From: DATBLE01 sp046734335
GTDB lineage: Bacteria; Actinomycetota; Thermoleophilia; Gaiellales; Gaiellaceae
Length of the DNA: 34,723 bases
Direction: 5' to 3'
Assembly (NCBI GenBank): GCA_046734335.1
Contig: JBKPRA010000123.1
Coordinates: forward strand, 1-34,723
The notes beneath the pieces are model-generated. The model made no database searches. It worked only from the letters and a program-made list of their open reading frames with translations, and was not told where the DNA came from. Within the stretch, counting starts at the first letter, position 1, and the number at the start of each line of letters is the position of its first letter. Of the stretch, positions 30,506 to 34,723 are shown in pieces. A program made the position numbers and the translations under genes.

Positions 30506-30895
30506 TTAGATCTTCGCGGCGATCTCCCAGATGTGGCCGTCGGGGTCGCTGAACGCAGCGGTGCGCAGACCCCAATCGCGATCCATCGGACCGTTCAACA
30601 GCTCGACACCGCGTGCCGCGAGCTGCTCGCAGACCGCGTCCGTGTCCTGAACCCAAATCGTCAGCTGAAAGCGCCTGGGCACCCCGGCGTCGCCGACGGG
30701 CGCTGGCGCGATCAACTCGTGCGCCGCCGGCACGCAAAGCATGTTGACGACCATGTTCTCGAACTCGAACGCGACCGCGTCCCCGTCCTCGTGAACGACC
30801 TTCGCCCCGAAGACCTGCTCGTAAAAGGCCTTCGACCGCTGCGTATCGTCGATGAACATCGTGATCGCGCCGACGCTCTTAAGCGCTTCGCTCAT
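30506..30895 (-). CDS. VOC family protein (glyoxalase/bleomycin-resistance fold)
   Basis: 129 residues, a single VOC unit of two beta-alpha-beta-beta-beta modules: ITMFIDDTQRSKAFYEQVFGAKVV and LTIWVQDTDAVCEQLAARGVELLNGP, ending AAFSDPDGHIWEIA with a possible metal Glu. VOC members include glyoxalase I, dioxygenases and antibiotic-binding proteins; the sequence does not decide between them. The ATG is supported by GAGGAAGG. It is the second VOC gene within 1.4 kb, but on sequence is not a close copy of the first. Confidence 0.85.
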   Translation of the reverse strand: MSEALKSVGAITMFIDDTQRSKAFYEQVFGAKVVHEDGDAVAFEFENMVVNMLCVPAAHELIAPAPVGDAGVPRRFQLTIWVQDTDAVCEQLAARGVELLNGPMDRDWGLRTAAFSDPDGHIWEIAAKI

Positions 30896-31079
30896 TGTTG
30901 ACCTTCCTCAGATCGTTTGTCCGATGACGAGCCCACGTTGGCTCGCGAAGGCTAAGACTGTGCCAGGGCGAGAAAATCATCTGGCGAGTCAACCGGCGAG
31001 TGCCGAATCGACCTTCCGGTCTGGCCGACCTTTCACGCCGAAGGATTCTCCCGCAAGCGGCATCCGTTCCCGTGCCGCG

Positions 31080-31283
31080 TCAATCGGAGCCGCGAGTGGC
31101 TCGGCGCAGCGACTCGGCGAGGAGCCCTAGCACAGCGAGCGGGAGGAGCCACCAGGCGGCGAGGTCTTCGTGCACGAGCAGCGCGCACAGCCCCAGCGCG
31201 ACGGCGAGTCCGGCCGCGATCCGCCAGTCGTCGCCGAGGATGAACTCCCACCAGAACCGACCGAACGCCTTGACCCGTCTCAT
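31080..31283 (-). CDS. Small membrane protein coupled to COG4280-like gene
   Basis: 67 residues: MRRVKAFGRFWWEFILGDDWRIAAG, then hydrophobic spans around LAVALGLCALLV and WWLLPLAVLGLLAESL, and a polar C-terminus. Its ATG overlaps the stop of the upstream gene as ATGA, so the two are translationally coupled and probably work together in the membrane. No family assigned with certainty; FWWEFILGDDW-type proteins commonly accompany this membrane family, which is recollection rather than something shown here. Confidence 0.7.
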   Translation of the reverse strand: MRRVKAFGRFWWEFILGDDWRIAAGLAVALGLCALLVHEDLAAWWLLPLAVLGLLAESLRRATRGSD

Positions 31284-32021
31284 CGGTGCGCACCCAGTGG
31301 AAGCAGCCGTGCGTGCTGCCGCCGGAGCAGACGCACCAGCGCCAGCGACGAGAGGGCCACGAACGCGAGCACGCCGAGGAGCGCGAGCTCGCCGCCGGGC
31401 CACGACACCCCTGTTCCCTCGGCTGCCCAGAAGATCCCGAAGGTGGTCAGCATGATCCCGACCGTGAACTTCAACGTGTTCTCGGGTACCCGGCTGAGTG
31501 GCGCTCGGACGACGGCGCCGACGGCGGCCACGAGCACCAGCGCGGCGCCGGCCGCTGCGGCGGCCAAGGGGACATCGCCCTGGGTGCTCCCGAACGTGAT
31601 GACGATGAAGGCGACCTCCAGGCCCTCGAGGAGCACTCCTTTGAAGCAGAGGACGAATGAGTACCAGTCGATGCCCAGGCGCACGTCGCGGGCCGCGTGG
31701 CGGGCCTCCTCGCGTTCCTGCAAGAAAATCTCGTCCTCGTCGTGGAGTTCTTTGAAACCGCTCGCTCGGAGAATCGCCTTGCGCAGCCACTGCAGCCCGA
31801 ACGCGAGCAGCAGGAACCCGACCACGAGACGGAGCGCATCGATCGGCACCCGATGCAGCGCCGGGCCTGATCACGGCCAACATCACGGTCGCCACTCCGA
31901 CCCCGGCGAGCGCCGAACGCCAGCCGCGAGTCACGCCGACCGCAAGAACGATCGTCAGCGCCTCCACCATCTCAACCGCGCTCGCCAGAAACGCGGCCAG
32001 GAACAGAAACACGGCGCTCAT
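31280..32021 (-). pseudogene. COG4280-like multi-span membrane protein, frameshifted
   Basis: Two frames together give one protein. The first 51 codons from ATG 32021 read MSAVFLFLAAFLASAVEMVEA and continue to VMLAVI. From about 31867 a different frame continues GPALHRVPIDALRLVVGFLLL to the stop at 31280, including the conserved SFVLCFKGVLLEGLEVAFIV and VPENTLKFTVGIMLTTFGIFWAAEG blocks. Both parts belong to one known family of uncharacterised membrane proteins; the acidic residues inside membrane spans (EMVEA, LLEGLE) suggest ion or metal transport. The junction at about 31865-31871 lacks a few residues expected there, so a small out-of-frame deletion is likely; a sequencing error is possible. 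Confidence 0.75.
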
Positions 32022-32161
32022 TCAGTTCCATCGTGCCGCATTCCGACCGATCGTCACGGACTTCGTGATGCCCCCGTCTGGCAAGAACGTCGCCCGCCGG
32101 AACGACGACCCAGTCGAATGCCAACCTGCCTCGCTCTGCTGAACTACGGCTAGTCCTAGAC

Positions 32162-32183
32162 GGGGCGGCATTAGTGCCGCCCC
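32162..32183. terminator. GC-rich hairpin without T tract
   Basis: GGGGCGGCA-TTAG-TGCCGCCCC is a perfect 9-bp inverted repeat in the gap between the divergent COG4280-like gene and the 794-residue protein. It lacks a T run on either strand. It could end transcripts, as in high-GC genomes, or act as a regulatory structure. The rest of this 285-bp gap shows no gene. Confidence 0.4.
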
Positions 32184-32306
32184 CACCACCTCACGGGCAC
32201 TCGGCCCTTCCACGTAATGGGCCTGCACCAGCGACACCCAGCTTGTCGAGTCGGAGCGAGCCTTCCGCGCAGTGCCCGCTCACGCCGTCTTTCCTGGAGA
32301 GCGTCC

Positions 32307-32312
32307 TATGAT
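32307..32312 (+). promoter_or_regulatory. -10 box of the 794-residue protein gene
   Basis: TATGAT, eight bases, ATG at 32321; no SD. Confidence 0.5.
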
Positions 32313-32320
32313 CGCCCCGC

Positions 32321-34705
32321 ATGCTGGCCGACCGGGCAGCAGGGGACGCGTCAGCCGAGCTTTCGTGGGCGATCGCGCTGCTGGTGCCCGTTGCGCGGGC
32401 GCCGCGGAACCGGCGGCCGAGCGACGTCGCGCTTGTCGCGGTGGCAGCGGTGGTCGCCGGTCTGGCGGCGGTCGTCGCCAAGTCGGCGCCTGACGTCGAC
32501 AACACCGTCGGCGAGGCGCTGGACGCCGTCCTCGGGTGGGCACCGTACTTCTGGCGCCTCGTCTTCGTGCTCGTGCTCGCGCTCGCGCTCACCGTGGCCG
32601 TAGACGTCATCGTCCGGCGCCGATGGGTTCTGGCCCGCGACCTCCTGCTCGCAATTGTCATCGTCGTGGCCGCCGGAGTCCTCCTCGACCGCATCGTCAC
32701 GACGAAGTGGGTTCAGGCCGAAGCCCACGTCTTCTCCAACTGGGGTTTCCCCGAGCTGCGGCTCACCGCAGCGGTGGCGATCCTAGCCGTTGCGGGGCCA
32801 GAACTTGTCCGGCCGGTGCGCCTCCTCGCCTCCTGGCTCGTGGCGCTGGCGGCACTCGGCGCGGTTGTCCTGGGCGTGGGCACGATGTCTCAGATCCTCG
32901 GAGCTCTGGCGCTGGGTCTCGGTGCGGCTGCGCTTGTGCGGCTCATGTTCGGGTCCGCGGCGGGGATGCCCTCGACAGAGCGGGTTCGCCTCGCGCTTGT
33001 CAGCCTCGGACTCGTCGTGGACGACCTGAGCGTGTCGCAGCGACAGCGGATCGGCGCGGCCGAGTTCATCGGACACGACTCGACCGGAAGCCCACTGAAG
33101 GTGCGAGTGCTCGGGCGAGACGCGCAGGACACCCAGCGGCTTGCGCGCCGTTGGCGGCTGCTCGCCTACCGTGATCCACCAAGAAGTGCACCGGTGGGCC
33201 GTCTCGAGCAGGTGGAGCACGAGGCGGTTGCGATCCTGATGGCCGCGCAGGCAGGTGTGAGCGTGCCTGAGGTCGTCACCGTCGGCCTGTCACCTGAGGA
33301 CGACGCACTGCTGGTCGTGCGTCAGCCCGATGTCGCGCCGCTCGAGAGCGCCGGCCCTGACCAGGTAGGCGACGACCTACTAGAGGACTTGTGGCGGCAG
33401 GTCGAGCGGCTTCATGCAGCGGGCATCTCCCATGGCCGACTGAACGCAAGCAATGTTCTGGTTGCCGAAGGAAAGCCGATGCTCGTCGACCTGTCGGCGG
33501 CGACACTTGGCGCGTCAGCGTCCTCGCTCGATATGGACGTGGCCGAGCTTATGGTCGCGTGCACCGTTCTCGTCGGCCCTGAACGAGCGCTGGACCGGGC
33601 GATCGCCGCCGGGTGGACCGACGCAATCGGACGCGCGCTGCCGTACCTGCAGCGTGCGGCCCTGACGCCGCACCTTCGAGACCTCGCCCGTTCGCACGAG
33701 GTCGATCTCAAGGAGCTTCGGAGCGCCGCTGCTGCTGCGGCCGGCAGGGAGGCGCCGGAGGTCGTCTCGCTCTACCGCGTTCGTCCGAGAGACGTCCTCC
33801 TGATGGTGGCCGTGATCTTCGCGGCCTACCTGCTCATCAGCCAGCTCGCCGAGATCGGTTTCGGCACGATCGCACACGAGCTGGGACAGGCCGACGCGGC
33901 CTGGGTCGTGTCGGGGCTGGTTCTCGCCCAGTGCGCGTTCATCGGCTCCGGCATTTCGGTTCGGGGGGCGGTGGCGACACCCCTCGCCCTCCTGCCGTGC
34001 GTCGTTCTCCAATCGGCGATCAAGTTCATCAACCTGACCGTGCCGAGTTCGGCAGGCCGCATTGGCATGAACCTGCGGTTCATGCAGCGGATGGGCGTAC
34101 CCCGTGCTCAGGCGGTCGTGGCAGGAGCTGTCGACGACCTGTCGGAGACGATCGTCCAGGTGGGGCTCTTCCTGCTCGTGCTCCCATTCGTCTCGGTCGA
34201 CGTCGACACGAGCCAGTTTCACTTCAGGCCGGATCAACGCCTCCTGGAGGCGCTCGCCGTTGCGCTCGTCGTCAGCGCCGTTGTCGTGTTCGCCGTGCCG
34301 AAGGTGCGTGCCCGCGTCGTGCCAGAAATCAGAAGCGGCCTTTCAGGGCTCTGGAGCGTCGCCCGTGTCCGCCGGAAGCGAGTAGAGCTTTTCGGGGGGA
34401 ACATCGCGTCCGAGCTCACCTACGCCCTTGCGCTGGGGGCGACGTGCTTAGCGTACGGCGTCCACCTGAACATCGCGCAGCTCGTCTTCGCCAACACCGC
34501 AGCCTCGGTCCTCTCGAGCCTCATCCCCGTGCCCGGAGGGATCGGAGCGGCCGAGGCAAGCCTCTCCGCTGCGCTGATCGGCATGGGAGTCGACAAGCCA
34601 ACCGCATTCGCGATTGCCCTCACCCAGCGCCTCTGCACGTTCTACCTGCCCCCGATCTGGGGCTTCGCCTCGCTGCGCTGGCTGAGTCGCAAGGGATACC
34701 TCTGA
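32321..34705 (+). CDS. Membrane protein joining a kinase-like domain to an MprF/LPG-synthase-type flippase domain
   Basis: 794 residues in three parts. Residues 30-210 hold six to seven hydrophobic spans. Residues 240-440 form a cytoplasmic kinase-like fold: SPLKVRVLG with the ATP-site Lys, a VEHEAVAILMAAQAGVSVPEVV helix and hinge, HGRLNASNVLV at about 371 in place of HGDLxxxNVL, and VDLSAATLG at about 388 in place of DFG. The catalytic-loop Asp is Arg, so phosphotransfer is doubtful. Residues 495-790 are the lysylphosphatidylglycerol synthetase transmembrane (UPF0104) domain, with VPSSAGRIGMNLRFMQRMGV and the conserved LIPVPGGIGAAEASLSAALIGMG. Such domains move lipids or lipid-linked molecules between leaflets. 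No aminoacyl-transferase domain is present. The kinase-like part may sense or gate transport. Leaderless-type TATGAT box. Confidence 0.85.
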   Translation: MLADRAAGDASAELSWAIALLVPVARAPRNRRPSDVALVAVAAVVAGLAAVVAKSAPDVDNTVGEALDAVLGWAPYFWRLVFVLVLALALTVAVDVIVRRRWVLARDLLLAIVIVVAAGVLLDRIVTTKWVQAEAHVFSNWGFPELRLTAAVAILAVAGPELVRPVRLLASWLVALAALGAVVLGVGTMSQILGALALGLGAAALVRLMFGSAAGMPSTERVRLALVSLGLVVDDLSVSQRQRIGAAEFIGHDSTGSPLKVRVLGRDAQDTQRLARRWRLLAYRDPPRSAPVGRLEQVEHEAVAILMAAQAGVSVPEVVTVGLSPEDDALLVVRQPDVAPLESAGPDQVGDDLLEDLWRQVERLHAAGISHGRLNASNVLVAEGKPMLVDLSAATLGASASSLDMDVAELMVACTVLVGPERALDRAIAAGWTDAIGRALPYLQRAALTPHLRDLARSHEVDLKELRSAAAAAAGREAPEVVSLYRVRPRDVLLMVAVIFAAYLLISQLAEIGFGTIAHELGQADAAWVVSGLVLAQCAFIGSGISVRGAVATPLALLPCVVLQSAIKFINLTVPSSAGRIGMNLRFMQRMGVPRAQAVVAGAVDDLSETIVQVGLFLLVLPFVSVDVDTSQFHFRPDQRLLEALAVALVVSAVVVFAVPKVRARVVPEIRSGLSGLWSVARVRRKRVELFGGNIASELTYALALGATCLAYGVHLNIAQLVFANTAASVLSSLIPVPGGIGAAEASLSAALIGMGVDKPTAFAIALTQRLCTFYLPPIWGFASLRWLSRKGYL

Positions 34706-34723
34706 CGCAGCCCGGCTACAGGT

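Noticed and set aside
1..34723. CRISPR array, insertion sequence or prophage genes
   Set aside because: No regularly spaced repeats, transposase or phage structural genes were found.

Overview
The window is a GC-rich, densely packed bacterial chromosome segment. The organism is most likely an actinomycete, and the inferred class is Thermoleophilia (Solirubrobacterales or Gaiellales type). The reasons are the whiA-gap-pgk-tpiA order, a coproheme-decarboxylase HemQ, a secreted protein made of P-x-NTS-x-PTI-x-GT repeats, many GTG starts, and pervasive leaderless-type promoters. Taxonomy is inferred from gene content only; no 16S rRNA gene is present.

Layout. 1-2.1 kb: the 3' part of a membrane adenylate cyclase, then a convergent SAM-dependent O-methyltransferase. 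2.28-3.62 kb: a geneless stretch bounded by a partial copy of the 3' half of a tRNA-Gly(CCC) on the left and the complete tRNA on the right, which looks like the scar of an integrated element. 3.65-5.0 kb: the repeat-built exported protein. 5.07-15.9 kb: central carbon metabolism (class I fba, glpX, then gpmI-tpiA-pgk-gap on the minus strand), interleaved with argS, a DUF3467-like gene, an M48 membrane protease, a metallophosphoesterase and an ECF sigma factor. 16.1-22.7 kb: whiA, ogt, pruA, an SGNH/SASA-type exported esterase, a possible 22-residue peptide, a lipoprotein and uvrC. 22.7-26.2 kb: two tandem exported GH-A-type glycosidase paralogues, the second broken by a one-base deletion, then hemQ. 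26.3-30.9 kb: a small membrane protein, a translationally coupled operon (VOC protein, FAD disulfide-reductase-like protein, SDR), a small hypothetical gene and a second VOC protein. 31.1-34.7 kb: a frameshifted COG4280-like membrane protein coupled to a 67-residue membrane protein, then a 794-residue protein joining a kinase-like domain to a flippase-like membrane domain.

How the genes fit together. fba, glpX, tpiA, gap, pgk and gpmI cover reversible glycolysis/gluconeogenesis from fructose-1,6-bisphosphate to 2-phosphoglycerate plus the gluconeogenic phosphatase. pruA would feed glutamate from proline, and the exported GH-A proteins could supply sugars. ogt and uvrC are DNA repair genes.

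The most striking feature is regulatory rather than a new gene system. About half of the genes have a TANNNT (-10-like) hexamer 6-9 nt upstream of the start codon with no Shine-Dalgarno, as expected for leaderless mRNAs. In two divergent pairs the opposed -10 boxes share the same central TA, and in two same-strand pairs the -10 is built on the stop codon of the upstream gene. Other points worth checking are an ArgRS that has lost its HIGH motif, a compact Pgk, two frameshifted membrane/exported genes, and a probable CTG start codon.
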